In this document: positions 27,655 through 36,753 of the stretch, piece by piece
Layout: each line of letters opens with the position of its first letter
Position numbering within the stretch: position 1 is the first letter of the stretch
Source: Mesorhizobium sp. B2-7-1
Lineage (GTDB): Bacteria > Pseudomonadota > Alphaproteobacteria > Rhizobiales > Rhizobiaceae
DNA length: 64,000 nt
NCBI RefSeq assembly: GCF_006440735.1
Contig: NZ_VFUA01000015.1
Span: 25,529 to 89,528, forward strand
Direction of reading: 5' to 3'
Notes under the pieces: model-generated
Database searches by the model: none
What the model was told of the DNA's origin: nothing
The model's input: the letters and a program-made list of their open reading frames with translations, nothing else
Position numbers and translations under genes: made by a program

Positions 27655-29266
27655 GCGCGCGCGTCTCGGCGATGCCGTAGAGCGCCGCGAAGGAGCCGAA
27701 GCGCGGGCCGCGTTCCTGGCCGATCAGCACCTGGTAGATCATCTGGAAGAAGGCGACCGACACGCCGGGCCCGCCCTCCGGGCTCTGCTTGGAATGGTCC
27801 TGGTAGCGCTCGATCTTGCGGGCGACGTTCAGCGCGGCGTTCTGGATCGCCTCGCCGTCGGCGTCTTGCGGCAGCGCGCCAAGCGCCTCGGAAAGCGTCG
27901 CCAGCGCCTCGCGCTCCACCTCGTCGGCGGCGCGGAAAACCTTGGTCGGCTTCACGAAGTCGTCGAAATAGCGGATCGCGTAGCCGGTCAGCCGGTCGAG
28001 TTCCGGATGCGTCTTCGGTGTCACGCCCGGCGCATGCCGCGAGATGAAGCCCCACAGCACCGACTTGTCATGCGCGTTGGAGGCGCTAACCAGGTTGAGC
28101 AGCAGCGCGAACGGCACCGGCAGGTCGATGGCCGGCGGGTTGCCGTCATGCATATGCCAGACCGGATTGCCGAGCCGCTCCTTCCAGTCCTGGCGCGGAT
28201 AAGCGCCGAGGAAAGCGTAATACTCGTCCACCGCCTTCGGGATGACGTCGAAATAGAGCTTCTTCGCCTGCCGCGGCCGCTGGTACATGTAGAGGCCGAG
28301 GCTCTCCGTCGGCGCGTAGGTCAGCCATTCGTCGATGGTCAGGCCATTGCCCTTCGACTTCGAGATCTTCTGGCCTTCCTCGTCGAGGAACAGCTCGTAG
28401 ACGAAATGCTCCGGCGCGCGCCCGCCGAGGATGTTGCAGATGCGGTCGTAGATCGCCGCGTTGGTCTGGTGGTCCTTGCCGAACATCTCGAAATCGACGC
28501 CGAGCGCTGCCCAGCGCATGCCGAAATCCGGCTTCCACTGCAGCTTCACATGGCCGCCGGTGACCGGCAGCGTCGTCTCCGTGCCTTCATCGTCGAAGGT
28601 GATGGTGCCAGCCTTGGCGTCGACATTTATCATCGGCACATAGAGCACGCGGCCGCTCTTCGGCGAGATCGGCAGGAAGGGGCTGTAGGTCGCTTGACGC
28701 TCCGGCCCGAGCGTCGGCAGCATCACGCCCATGATCTCGTCATAGTGCCCAGCGGCGCGCAGCAGTATCTCGTCGAAGCGGCCGGCCTTGTAGTACTGCG
28801 TCGCGCTGGCGAACTCGTAGTCGAAGCCGAACGTGTCGAGGAAGCGGCATAGCATCGCGTTGTTGTGGTCCGCGAAGCTCGCATAGTCGCCGCCGAACGG
28901 ATTGGGCACCGAGGTCAGCGGCATATGCAGATAGGGCTCGAGCGCGGCGCGGTCCGGGACGTTCTCCGGGATCTTGCGCATGCCGTCCATGTCGTCGGAG
29001 AAGCACAGGAGCTTGGTCTTGACCTTGTCTTGCGTCAGCACCCGGAAGGCATGCCGCACCATGGTCGTGCGCGCCACCTCGCCGAAGGTGCCGATATGCG
29101 GCAGGCCGGAGGGGCCGTAGCCGGTTTCGAACAGCACGGTTTCGGGAAAATCCTTGCCCTTGTAGCGGGCGATAATCTTCTTGGCTTCCTCGAACGGCCA
29201 GGCCTTGCTCTCGGCCGCCGCCGCAAGCATCTCGGGATTGAGATCGATGAGGTTTGATCCCGTCAT
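27617..29266 (-). CDS. lysS: Lysyl-tRNA synthetase, class I
   Basis: The 549-residue protein is a class I (archaeal-type) lysyl-tRNA synthetase: the HIGH motif is PHIGTF (H57) and the KMSKS motif is KISKSKGN near residue 300. It charges tRNA-Lys in the cytoplasm. Most alphaproteobacteria carry this form rather than the class II enzyme. The ATG at 29264-29266 begins the conserved [11 protein letters not shown]; the open frame runs further upstream but lacks a start signal. Its 3' end overlaps the convergent thermonuclease gene by 38 bases (27617-27654). The usual gene name for this class is lysS or lysK. Confidence 0.95.
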   Translation of the reverse strand: MTGSNLIDLNPEMLAAAAESKAWPFEEAKKIIARYKGKDFPETVLFETGYGPSGLPHIGTFGEVARTTMVRHAFRVLTQDKVKTKLLCFSDDMDGMRKIPENVPDRAALEPYLHMPLTSVPNPFGGDYASFADHNNAMLCRFLDTFGFDYEFASATQYYKAGRFDEILLRAAGHYDEIMGVMLPTLGPERQATYSPFLPISPKSGRVLYVPMINVDAKAGTITFDDEGTETTLPVTGGHVKLQWKPDFGMRWAALGVDFEMFGKDHQTNAAIYDRICNILGGRAPEHFVYELFLDEEGQKISKSKGNGLTIDEWLTYAPTESLGLYMYQRPRQAKKLYFDVIPKAVDEYYAFLGAYPRQDWKERLGNPVWHMHDGNPPAIDLPVPFALLLNLVSASNAHDKSVLWGFISRHAPGVTPKTHPELDRLTGYAIRYFDDFVKPTKVFRAADEVEREALATLSEALGALPQDADGEAIQNAALNVARKIERYQDHSKQSPEGGPGVSVAFFQMIYQVLIGQERGPRFGSFAALYGIAETRALIERALAGQLAA

Positions 29267-29476
29267 GTCAAAGGTCCAGTCATGGCCGTCTGCGCGGCGG
29301 ATAAAGTTTGTCGACCGGTCTCTAGGCGCGCGAGACCGGAGCGTCAACGATTTGCGCCGGTTTTCCTTGCGACGCCATAATGGGGTCCCTACGTTGGAGC
29401 GCGATTATCCTGTGCATGCCGCCCCAAAGTGCCTCGTCGTTTGGGGAAACGACATGCACGCTTCCAGGAGTTTTGA

Positions 29477-29890
29477 ATGCCCTTATTGACGCCGCACGAA
29501 GCCCTGATCCACCTGATGGTCATCACCTCCGCTTCCGACCGCGACATGACCGATGTCGAGCTTGCGCGGATCGGCGACGTCGTCCGCTCCTGGCCGGTGT
29601 TCGTCGATTTCAACCAGGATAGGCTGGTTGCCGTGGCGCAGGCCTGCCAGAAGGCGCTGCATGAGAAGGATGGGTTGGAAGGCGTGCTGGCGCGCGTTGC
29701 CGATGCGCTGCCGGAGCGGCTGCGCGACACGGCCTACGCCGCCGCTTTCGAGGTCGCCGCCGTCGATCTCGAGATGCGCATGGAGGAGGTGAGGGTGCTG
29801 CAGCTCATCCGCCTCAAGCTCGATCTCGATACGCTGACCGTGGCCGCGATCGCGCGGGCGGCCAAGGCGCGCCTGCGCACGCTGACCTAG
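29477..29890 (+). CDS. TerB-like (tellurite-resistance/DjlA-domain) protein
   Basis: The 137-residue all-helical protein matches the TerB/DUF533-like fold: HLMVITSASDRDMTDVELARIGDVV near the start, with acidic residues at the helix turn, and EEVRVLQLIRLKLDLDTLTVAAIARAA at the end. A ccaggag site precedes the ATG. The function of such small TerB proteins is poorly known; metal-binding or membrane-stress roles have been proposed. It overlaps the convergent binding-protein gene by four bases at ctag (29887-29890), so the two share a stop region. Confidence 0.78.
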   Translation: MPLLTPHEALIHLMVITSASDRDMTDVELARIGDVVRSWPVFVDFNQDRLVAVAQACQKALHEKDGLEGVLARVADALPERLRDTAYAAAFEVAAVDLEMRMEEVRVLQLIRLKLDLDTLTVAAIARAAKARLRTLT

Positions 29891-30738
29891 AAAAAGCTCA
29901 CCGGAAAATAGCGTAGATAAAACTCGGCGAAGGTGCCTTTGATCGAGATCTCCTGCAGCGCGTAGTCGAAGGCGGTGGCAAGCGCGGTGTCGCTCTTGCG
30001 GGTGGCGATCGCCATGCCCGAGCCCAGATACTCTGGCGCTAGATAAGGACCGCCGGCGAAGCGGCAGCAGCCGGCGGCGTCCGAGCCGCCCAGCCAGAAG
30101 GAAAAGCGCATGCCGTCGCCGAAGGCGGCGTCGATCTTGTTGGCCTTGAGGTCGGCATAGAGGTCCTCCGGCTTGTCGAACGTAACCACCTGCACGGTCT
30201 TGAAATAGTCGCGCAGCATTTTCTCATGCGCCGAGCCGGTGACGACGCCGACCCGCTTGCTGCGCAATTTGTCCAGGATCGGCTCGGCGAAGGCCTTTGC
30301 CTTGGGCATGATGAAGCGCGCCGGGAATTGCATGTAGGAGCGCGAGAAGGCGTATTTCTCCCGGCTCTCCGGGGTCGCGGCGATGCCGGCGATGATCGCC
30401 TCGCCTTCGCCTTTCTGGAGGGCATCCTCCAACTCGTTCCACGGCAAGGCCTGGACCTGGCATTTCTCGACGACGCCCAGTTCCGCGCAGATCGCACGCG
30501 CCAGATCGATGTGGAATCCCGACAGGCGGCCTGAGCCGTCGAGGAAGTTGAAGGGCGGAAAATCGGTGGTGGTGAGGAATCTGAGCCGCGGCAGCGCCGA
30601 GAGGTCGGGCTTCGGCAGCCGCTCCTTGGCGTCCCAAAGCACCGGCACCTGCGGCTCCGCACCTTGAGTCGCGCCGGCAAGGGGCAGTGCGCCGCCCAGC
30701 ACCGACATCAGGGCCAGAAATATCCGCCGCAACATCAC
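29887..30738 (-). CDS. Periplasmic solute-binding protein (amino-acid type)
   Basis: The 283-residue protein has a signal peptide (FLALMSVLGGALPLAGATQGAE) and a bacterial extracellular solute-binding domain of family 3 (LRFLTTTDFPPFNFLDGSGRLSGFHIDLARAICAELG, then GEGEAIIAGIAATPESREKY). The start is either GTG at 30736-30738, with ggag 8 bases upstream, or the ATG right after it. No ABC permease or ATPase lies beside it, so it may be an orphan receptor or serve a transporter elsewhere. The ligand is likely a polar amino acid by family, not proven. Confidence 0.85.
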   Translation of the reverse strand: MMLRRIFLALMSVLGGALPLAGATQGAEPQVPVLWDAKERLPKPDLSALPRLRFLTTTDFPPFNFLDGSGRLSGFHIDLARAICAELGVVEKCQVQALPWNELEDALQKGEGEAIIAGIAATPESREKYAFSRSYMQFPARFIMPKAKAFAEPILDKLRSKRVGVVTGSAHEKMLRDYFKTVQVVTFDKPEDLYADLKANKIDAAFGDGMRFSFWLGGSDAAGCCRFAGGPYLAPEYLGSGMAIATRKSDTALATAFDYALQEISIKGTFAEFYLRYFPVSFF

Positions 30739-30906
30739 GATATGGCTCCGCGCCTGTCCCCGTTCCTTGGCTTTTCGTATGAAAATGGGGCAGGCACAAC
30801 GGTTTTTGATTTCAAGCGGCCAAATTAAGCGTATGGTTTAGCTCGTTTGCAAATGACCTGCGCGCCGGAAGGGGGAAGCTGCCGGCATAGCTGAGGAGAT
30901 TGCAAA

Positions 30907-31719
30907 GTGGGGGTTGATGGCGACGGGGTGTTCGTCCATCTATCGTCGGTAATGATAAAGCAGAAGCAACATGGGGTAGATGTTGCGATGGGCCTGTTCG
31001 ACAGAACTCTGGAATACATAGACCAGTTGCAGCATGCTGGCACTGCGGCCGCAGTCTGCGAGCGGCTGCTCGGCGTCACCTCGAACTTCGGCCTGACCGC
31101 ACTGATGGCGGGAACGGTGCCGCAGCCGGGCACGCCACGCGGCCAGCAGAAGCAGCACGTGCTGCTTTGCGATTGGCCAGGCAATTGGCTGGAGCGCTAT
31201 GTGGCGCGCAACTATGTCGACCACGATCCGGTCGTCAGTCACATGAAGCAGCTTCAGGCGCCGTTCCAATGGCGGGACGCCTCCAGGAATGCCCTGATCG
31301 ACAAGAGCAGCGACGAAGTCATGGGCGACGCGCGCGAGTTCAAGCTGCGCGACGGCCTGGCGCTTCCGCTGGTCACGCTCGACGGCCAGATCGTCATGGT
31401 CTCGCTGGGCGGCGAGTCCGTCGAGCTGTCCGACGAGGAATTCGGAATGGTCTCGCTGGCGTCGACCTATGCGATCGGCCGCGCCATGCAACTGCACACC
31501 AAGGCCGACAGCGTCATCGATCACATAGAATTGACGGCGCGTGAGCGGGAGTGCCTGCAATGGGCCGCCGTCGGCAAGTCCGAATGGGAGATATCTCAAA
31601 TTTTAGGCATCTCGGAACACACTTCCGAGAAACATCTTCTTAACGCCAAGAGCAAACTGGGCGCAGCCAACCGGGTCCAGGCAGTCGCGGAGGCGATTAG
31701 ACGTGGCTATATTAGCTAG
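30907..31719 (+). CDS. LuxR-type quorum-sensing transcriptional regulator
   Basis: The 270-residue protein has an autoinducer-binding domain (residues ~30-190, with YVARNYVDHDPVVSHMKQL, and W at FQWRDA, as in LuxR receptors) and a C-terminal LuxR helix-turn-helix (ELTARERECLQWAAVGKSEWEI, then ILGISEHTSEKHLLNAKSKL). The GTG at 30907 sits 7 bases after gaggag, better than the ATG at 30988 that would give a 243-residue product. It lies 98 bases before a luxI-type synthase and so should bind that acyl-homoserine lactone. The resemblance of the LuxR-LuxI-crotonase order to a Mesorhizobium locus I remember as mqsRIC suggests mqsR; I have not verified this. Confidence 0.9.
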   Translation: MGVDGDGVFVHLSSVMIKQKQHGVDVAMGLFDRTLEYIDQLQHAGTAAAVCERLLGVTSNFGLTALMAGTVPQPGTPRGQQKQHVLLCDWPGNWLERYVARNYVDHDPVVSHMKQLQAPFQWRDASRNALIDKSSDEVMGDAREFKLRDGLALPLVTLDGQIVMVSLGGESVELSDEEFGMVSLASTYAIGRAMQLHTKADSVIDHIELTARERECLQWAAVGKSEWEISQILGISEHTSEKHLLNAKSKLGAANRVQAVAEAIRRGYIS

Positions 31720-31738
31720 GTCGGCCGTGCCGACCTAG
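31716..31738 (+). promoter_or_regulatory. Perfect palindrome at the luxR stop; possible lux box or terminator
   Basis: Ten-base arms ctaggtcggc and gccgacctag form a perfect inverted repeat around CGT. It includes the luxR stop codon and ends 79 bases before the luxI start. No T-run follows, so a rho-independent terminator is less likely; a binding site for the LuxR protein is the alternative. Typical lux boxes are less perfect, so both readings are uncertain. Confidence 0.45.
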
Positions 31739-31817
31739 AAATTCTTGCCTGCGCATTCGCGCAATATTTTAAGGGACATCACGGCCGTATCTTCCTCTTA
31801 AGCCTAGGAGACGGCTA

Positions 31818-32456
31818 ATGCTTTTTGCCCTTACCACTCAGGAACTGATGGAACGTCCCGACCTGTGGGAGGCGGTCCATCGACTGCGCTACAAGATCTT
31901 CGTCGAGGAGATGGGATGGACCGATCTCGATCGCCCGGACCATCTCGAGATCGACCAGTTCGATCATGACGAGGCCGAGCACCACCTCGTCATCCGCAAC
32001 GGCGAGCTGGCCGGCTACCAGCGCATGCTGCCGACCACACGGCCGCATCTTCTGACTGACGTGTTGTACGACCTCTGCGAGGGACCATCCCCCACGGGGC
32101 CGAATGTCTGGGAGCTGACCCGCTACGCAGTGGCCCCGGGCTTTCGTGACGGCAAGCGCGGCGTCTCGACGGTCGGCACAGAACTGATCGCCGGCTTCGT
32201 CGAATGGGGCCTGAAGCGCAACGTCAACCAGGTCATCATCGAGTTCGAGCCGATGTGGGTCCTGCGCGCGCTGCAGCTGCACTTCCTGGCCAAGCCGCTC
32301 GGCTACCAGCGCACCTACGGCAACCAGCAGGTCGTGGCGACGCTGCTCACCTTCACCGAGCATACGCTCGATGTCGTGCGCCAGCGCCGCAACCACCATC
32401 TGCCGGTGCTGACCTGGGGCTATCCGGGCCAGCTCGGCCTCAGGCAGGCATCGTGA
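31818..32456 (+). CDS. Acyl-homoserine-lactone synthase (LuxI family)
   Basis: The 212-residue protein shows the full LuxI set of residues: R24, F28, W34 (RYKIFVEEMGW), D46, D49 (EIDQFD), R69, E99 and R102 (WELTRYAV). It makes an N-acyl-homoserine lactone from S-adenosylmethionine and an acyl donor. A ctaggagac site precedes the ATG. Its stop overlaps the next gene's first possible start by one base. The downstream crotonase suggests an unusual acyl chain, as reported, to my memory, for a Mesorhizobium locus (mqsRIC). Which acyl group it uses cannot be read from the sequence. Confidence 0.93.
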   Translation: MLFALTTQELMERPDLWEAVHRLRYKIFVEEMGWTDLDRPDHLEIDQFDHDEAEHHLVIRNGELAGYQRMLPTTRPHLLTDVLYDLCEGPSPTGPNVWELTRYAVAPGFRDGKRGVSTVGTELIAGFVEWGLKRNVNQVIIEFEPMWVLRALQLHFLAKPLGYQRTYGNQQVVATLLTFTEHTLDVVRQRRNHHLPVLTWGYPGQLGLRQAS

Positions 32457-32467
32457 TGGAGGCGGTC

Positions 32468-33217
32468 ATGAGTTTCCATCCCGAACCGGAACTGCGCGGC
32501 CACACGCTGGTCGTCACGGTGTCCTCGCATGACGGCCGGCCGGTACTGGACAGGCACGCCTATGCGAGCCTTGCCAGGACCTTGCACGAGGCGGCTGTCA
32601 ATGATGAGGTCCGCGTCGTCATGCTGCGCGGCCTTGCCGGCTGCTTCTGTCTTGGCGGTGACTTCTCGGAGTTCCTCGACGCCACCAAGCACCGGGAGCT
32701 GATCGCCGCCGTCACCGACATGTTCCGCATGCTGGCGACCTTCCCCAAGCCGGTCCTTGCCTGTGTCGACGGCGATGCCGTCGGTGTCGGCTGCACCATC
32801 CTGTTCCATTGCGACATGGTGATCGCTTCCAGAGGCAGCACCTTCAGGGTGCCGTTCGTCGATTTCGGCCTGGTGCCGGACGCGGCGACCAGCATTCTGG
32901 CGCCCCAGAAGCTTGGCTATGCCGGTGCCTTCCGCTTCTTCTGCCTGGGCGACACGCTGGGCGTCGAAGACGCCAGGGCGCTAGGCCTGGTCGGCGAGAT
33001 CGTGATGCAGGGCAGCGCCGAGGAAGCGACGCTGGCAAGGGCGAAACAGCTGGCCAAGAAGCCTGTGGCGGCATTGCTGCAGACGCGCAGCCTGCTCAAG
33101 GGCGATACGGACGTGCTGTGCGACCGCATCGACCATGAGATCACGCTGTTCCAGCAGGCGCTTCAGGACGACACCACGCTGAGGCGGCTGCAGCGGATCG
33201 CTCGCCTGGCTGCCTGA
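32468..33217 (+). CDS. Enoyl-CoA hydratase/isomerase (crotonase) family protein linked to quorum sensing
   Basis: The 249-residue crotonase keeps the oxyanion-hole sequences (CFCLGGDFSEF, residues 59-69; VDGDAVGVGC, 100-109) but not the two hydratase glutamates: T110 and F130 stand in their places. D138 in FGLVPDAATS occupies the spot where some enoyl-CoA isomerases have Glu. So it may be an isomerase or have altered chemistry. The ATG at 32468 follows ggagg 5 bases away; an ATG at 32456 overlaps the luxI stop. Being coupled to luxI, it likely tailors the acyl chain of the signal. This partnership is inferred from gene order and a remembered Mesorhizobium precedent. Confidence 0.82.
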   Translation: MSFHPEPELRGHTLVVTVSSHDGRPVLDRHAYASLARTLHEAAVNDEVRVVMLRGLAGCFCLGGDFSEFLDATKHRELIAAVTDMFRMLATFPKPVLACVDGDAVGVGCTILFHCDMVIASRGSTFRVPFVDFGLVPDAATSILAPQKLGYAGAFRFFCLGDTLGVEDARALGLVGEIVMQGSAEEATLARAKQLAKKPVAALLQTRSLLKGDTDVLCDRIDHEITLFQQALQDDTTLRRLQRIARLAA

Positions 33218-33237
33218 GCGGCCGACATGAAAGTCTC

Positions 33238-33269
33238 AGCGCCGCGCGAGCCGAAGGCCGCGCGGCGCT
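33238..33269. terminator. Hairpin between crotonase and ppk2 genes
   Basis: Eleven-base arms agcgccgcgcg and cgcgcggcgct pair perfectly around agccgaaggc. It lies 20 bases after the crotonase stop and between convergent genes, which suggests a terminator, but no T-run follows on either strand. A second, weaker hairpin (ccctcgg/ccgaggg) lies at 33322-33342. Confidence 0.45.
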
Positions 33270-33363
33270 GTAATCCGCGGTCTTTGCGTGGAGCATGTCG
33301 TCTTCCCAAAACCGCCGCGCACCCTCGGGTCGAGTCCGAGGGCATGCTTTCGGGAGATGTGCA

Positions 33364-34269
33364 TCAGTCTTTCAGGAATTCCGGTCCCTCGCCGATGATC
33401 TTCTTGTCGGGCTTGCCGACGGCGTCGAGGTCGCGGCCGTCATAGGGCAGGGAAAGCAGGATACGCTGGATCACCGCGAGCCGGGCGCGGCGCTTATCGT
33501 TGGCTCGCACGATGGTCCAGGGCGAGAACTCCTTGTGCGTGCGCTCGATCATCTGGTCGCGCGCCTTGGTGTAGTCGTCCCACTTGCCGACGCCGGCGAT
33601 GTCGATCGGCGAGAACTTCCAGTTCTTCAGCGGCGACCAGCGACGGTCATGGAACCGTTCGAGCTGGGTCTCGCGGCCGATGTTCAGCCAGAATTTGAAG
33701 AAATGGATGCCCTCGTTGGCGATCATCCGCTCGAAATGCGGCGTCTCGTCGAGGAATTTCTCGTGCTGCTCGGGCGTGCAGAACCCCATGACCGGCTCGA
33801 CGCCGGCGCGGTTGTACCAGGAGCGGTCGAAGGTCACGAACTCGCCCGAGGTCGGGAAATGGTCGACATAGCGCTGGTAGTACCATTGCCCCGCCTCGGT
33901 CGGCGTCGGCTTGGTCAGCGCGACGTTGCGAGCCGTGCGCGGGTTCATATATTGCCGCAGCACGAAGATCGTGCCGCCTTTGCCGGCGGCGTCCCTGCCC
34001 TCGAACAGCGCCATCACCCGCTTGCCGGTCGCCTGCAGCCAGGCCTGCGCCTTGACCAGTTCGATCTGCAGCGCCTCGAGCTCCTTTTCGTACTCCTCGC
34101 CTTTCATCTTCTTGTCGTAAGGATAACCGCCGGTGGTGAGCTTGTTGTCCTCGATCCAGTCAGGGAGTGCCGGATTGTCGATGTCGAACTCGCGCTCCTT
34201 GCCGCCGATCTTGATCTTGATCGGCGCCGTGGCCGGAACCGCTTCAGCTGCTTCCTTGGCCTTTTTCAT
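33364..34269 (-). CDS. ppk2: Polyphosphate kinase 2
   Basis: The 301-residue protein is a one-domain PPK2: Walker [13 protein letters not shown] at 89-100 and the lid/Walker B region [18 protein letters not shown] near 145. It transfers phosphate between polyphosphate and nucleoside di- or monophosphates, in the cytoplasm. The ATG at 34267-34269 is the only good start. It is divergent from phoR and so lies in a phosphate-related neighbourhood, which fits a role in phosphate storage. Whether it prefers ADP, GDP or AMP cannot be decided here; the length and lid sequence suggest a class I enzyme. Confidence 0.93.
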   Translation of the reverse strand: MKKAKEAAEAVPATAPIKIKIGGKEREFDIDNPALPDWIEDNKLTTGGYPYDKKMKGEEYEKELEALQIELVKAQAWLQATGKRVMALFEGRDAAGKGGTIFVLRQYMNPRTARNVALTKPTPTEAGQWYYQRYVDHFPTSGEFVTFDRSWYNRAGVEPVMGFCTPEQHEKFLDETPHFERMIANEGIHFFKFWLNIGRETQLERFHDRRWSPLKNWKFSPIDIAGVGKWDDYTKARDQMIERTHKEFSPWTIVRANDKRRARLAVIQRILLSLPYDGRDLDAVGKPDKKIIGEGPEFLKD

Positions 34270-34471
34270 CCAGACGAACCTTTCCAGTTTGCGGACTCAT
34301 GCTATGGAGCCTGTGCAGCGCAGCGCGCATTCGGGCGCAAACACGCTGTAGCATATTGATTTTGCGCATGAACCTTCGCGAAAATCGATCCTGATTTTCA
34401 GGGTCCCATGCGTCACGCCGGTCCAGCAAGCCGCTGGCCGGTCGAACGGGATGCGGGGTGGCGCGGGGCCT

Positions 34472-35737
34472 ATGGCAGAGACGGGCGCGGGACGAAACAG
34501 CAAGGGGCAAGCCTTGGCGGCGCGGCTGTCGCGCAACCGCTGGCTGCTTGGCGCGGGTGTTCTTGCGGTATTTGCCGTCTATTTTTTCGCCGGCGCCTCC
34601 GTCTATGTGCTGGTGCTGGCCCTGGCCGCGCTGGCGGCCGCGGCGATGCTGCCCGCGGATGCCGGACGCCAGCCAGCCGATACGGGGGCAGCGATCGAGG
34701 CAAGCGGGCTGCAGAGGCTCTCCGGCGAGTATCTGGCGGCCGCGGTCGCCGATCCGCTGATCATCTTCGAGGATTCCGCCGCCATCGTGCACGCCAACGC
34801 CGCCGCCTTCGCCGCCTTCGGCGGGCTGGCGCCCGGAATGTCGCTGGCATTGAAGTTTCGCGCGCCGGAAATGCAGGCGCTGCTCGACGGCATCCTGTCG
34901 GGGCAGGTCGCGGCCGATGCGGTCGACTACACCGAAAAGCTGCCGGTGGAACGCACATATCGCGTCAGCGCGTCCACGGTCGGCCATGCCACCGGCCTTT
35001 ACGTGCTGGTGTTCAAGGATCAGAGCGAGACGCGTCGCATAGATCGCATGCGAGCCGATTTCATCGCCAATGCCAGCCATGAGCTGCGCACGCCGCTGGC
35101 CTCGATCGCCGGCTTCATCGAGACGCTGCGCGGGCCGGCCCGCAACGATCCGGCGGCGCGCGACCAGTTCCTGCAGATCATGCAGAACCAGACCGGCCGC
35201 ATGGCCCGTCTGATCGACGACCTGCTCTCGCTGTCGCGGCTGGAGATGAAACCCTATCTGAGGCCGGGCACGGAGGTCGATCTTCGCCAGACGATCGACA
35301 GCGTCATCGATTCGCTCGGGCCGCTGGCCAGCGAGAACGGCATCGTCATCGAGCGGGAGTTCGCCAATGGCCCGCTTGTTGTTCCCGGCGATCGCGACGA
35401 GCTGTTCCAGGTATTCGAGAATCTCCTCGAGAACGCCTGCAAATACGGCCAGTCAGGCGGGCGCGTCGCCGTATCGATCGCCAGCGCCGAGGATAGCCAA
35501 CAGCCGGGCTTCGACGTCACGATCAGGGACTATGGTCCGGGCATTGCCGAAGAACACATCCCGCGCATCACCGAGCGCTTCTACCGCGTCGATGTCGAAA
35601 ACAGCCGCACCCAGAAAGGCACCGGGCTTGGCCTTTCGATCGTCAAGCATATATTGACCCGTCATAACGCAAGACTGTCCATCAAGTCGGAAGTCGGCAA
35701 GGGCGCGGCGTTCACAGTTCATTTGCCGGCTCGCTGA
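34472..35737 (+). CDS. phoR: Phosphate regulon sensor histidine kinase
   Basis: The 421-residue protein has two N-terminal membrane segments (LLGAGVLAVFAVYFFAGASV and VLVLALAALAAAAML), a PAS-like region (ADPLIIFEDSAAIVHANAAA), the H box ASHELRTPLAS with H203, then N box ENLLENACKYG and the G boxes DYGPGIAEEH and GTGLGLSIVKH. This is the PhoR layout; it phosphorylates PhoB when phosphate is scarce. The start is probably the ATG at 34472; one seven codons upstream is possible. PhoU follows 108 bases downstream. No pstSCAB genes lie between them and phoB is not in the window. Confidence rests on the family plus phoU. Confidence 0.88.
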   Translation: MAETGAGRNSKGQALAARLSRNRWLLGAGVLAVFAVYFFAGASVYVLVLALAALAAAAMLPADAGRQPADTGAAIEASGLQRLSGEYLAAAVADPLIIFEDSAAIVHANAAAFAAFGGLAPGMSLALKFRAPEMQALLDGILSGQVAADAVDYTEKLPVERTYRVSASTVGHATGLYVLVFKDQSETRRIDRMRADFIANASHELRTPLASIAGFIETLRGPARNDPAARDQFLQIMQNQTGRMARLIDDLLSLSRLEMKPYLRPGTEVDLRQTIDSVIDSLGPLASENGIVIEREFANGPLVVPGDRDELFQVFENLLENACKYGQSGGRVAVSIASAEDSQQPGFDVTIRDYGPGIAEEHIPRITERFYRVDVENSRTQKGTGLGLSIVKHILTRHNARLSIKSEVGKGAAFTVHLPAR

Positions 35738-35845
35738 TCGTGTACAGGTTGCCAACCGGGATTTTCTTCTTTCTGTCATGCGGTTCGCGTATCAGCGACG
35801 GATTGAGGGAACGCACCAGCCGGTAAAAACCGGGAAGGCATATCC

Positions 35846-36568
35846 ATGCAGTCCGTCCATATCGTCAGTGCCTATGATGAAGAACTGAAATTCCTGTCGA
35901 AGCGCATCGCCGCGATGGGCGGGCATGCGGAGCGCATGGTCGAACAGGCGGTCGCGGCACTGGTGAACGTCGACCATGGCCTCGCGCAGAAGGTCATCCA
36001 GGACGATCTCGTCCTCGACGAGGGGCAGCGCGAGATCGACGACAAGGCGATCATCATCATCGCCAGGCGCCAGCCGATGGCGACGGACCTTCGCGAGATC
36101 GTCGGCGCCATCCGCATCTCGGCCGATATCGAGCGTGTCGGCGACTTGGGCAAGAACGTCGCCAAGCGCGTGGCCTCGGTCGACGGCCGCCAGCCGAACA
36201 GCCTTTTCCGCGGCCTCGAGGCCCTTGCCAACCTGGCGCTGACGCAGCTCAAGGAAGTGCTCGACATCTATGCCTCGCGCTCGGTCGAGAGGATCGGCTT
36301 CGTGCGCGACAGGGACGATCAGATCGACGCCATGTACACCTCGCTGTTCCGCGAGCTTTTGACTTACATGATGGAAGATCCGCGCAACATCACGCCCTGC
36401 ACGCATCTTCTGTTCTGCGCCAAGAATATCGAGCGCATCGGCGACCATGCCACCAATATCGCCGAGACGATCTATTACATCGTCACGGGCGACCAGATGC
36501 CGGCCGACCGGCCGAAGGGCGACAAGACCGACAAGGTCGTGCTTCCCGGCCCGGTGCCGGCTAAGTGA
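35846..36568 (+). CDS. phoU: Phosphate transport system regulator PhoU
   Basis: The 240-residue helical protein has the two PhoU repeats, with the acidic metal-binding sequences typical of PhoU near RISADIERVGDLGKNVAKR and FCAKNIERIGDHATNIAET. PhoU keeps the PhoR kinase silent when phosphate is plentiful, through the Pst transporter. A gggaagg site precedes the ATG. It lies behind phoR, as in rhizobial pho operons, but the pst genes that normally stand between them are missing. A single half-site resembling a Pho box (ctgtcat, 35773-35779) lies in the gap and is not enough to claim a Pho box. Confidence 0.93.
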   Translation: MQSVHIVSAYDEELKFLSKRIAAMGGHAERMVEQAVAALVNVDHGLAQKVIQDDLVLDEGQREIDDKAIIIIARRQPMATDLREIVGAIRISADIERVGDLGKNVAKRVASVDGRQPNSLFRGLEALANLALTQLKEVLDIYASRSVERIGFVRDRDDQIDAMYTSLFRELLTYMMEDPRNITPCTHLLFCAKNIERIGDHATNIAETIYYIVTGDQMPADRPKGDKTDKVVLPGPVPAK

Positions 36569-36613
36569 ACCGGCGCCTCTCGAACGGTTTCCTAATATAG
36601 GCTAAGCTTCTCC

Positions 36614-36709
36614 GAGCAATTCCAGGAAAAGTGTAAAACGGTTTTCCGTCTGGAATTGTGTGAAACAGGGAGGCGGAGCGGTTCGCCGTTCCATGAAACG
36701 GTGAAACGT
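36614..36709. repeat. Mesorhizobium-type intergenic palindromic repeat, copy 2
   Basis: A full-length copy starts gagcaattccaggaaaagtg and includes acggttttccgtctggaatt, then agcggttcgccgtt and catgaaacggtgaaacg. It lies between phoU and corA. It is the closest relative of the copy at 23679. Confidence 0.85.
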
Positions 36710-36753
36710 TCCAGGCACAGCGATTTGTCAGTCGCAGTCTCGGGAGGTTTGCG

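Noticed and set aside
35773..35779. Single ctgtcat considered as a Pho box upstream of phoU
   Set aside because: A Pho box needs two such half-sites in tandem, and the second is not visible.
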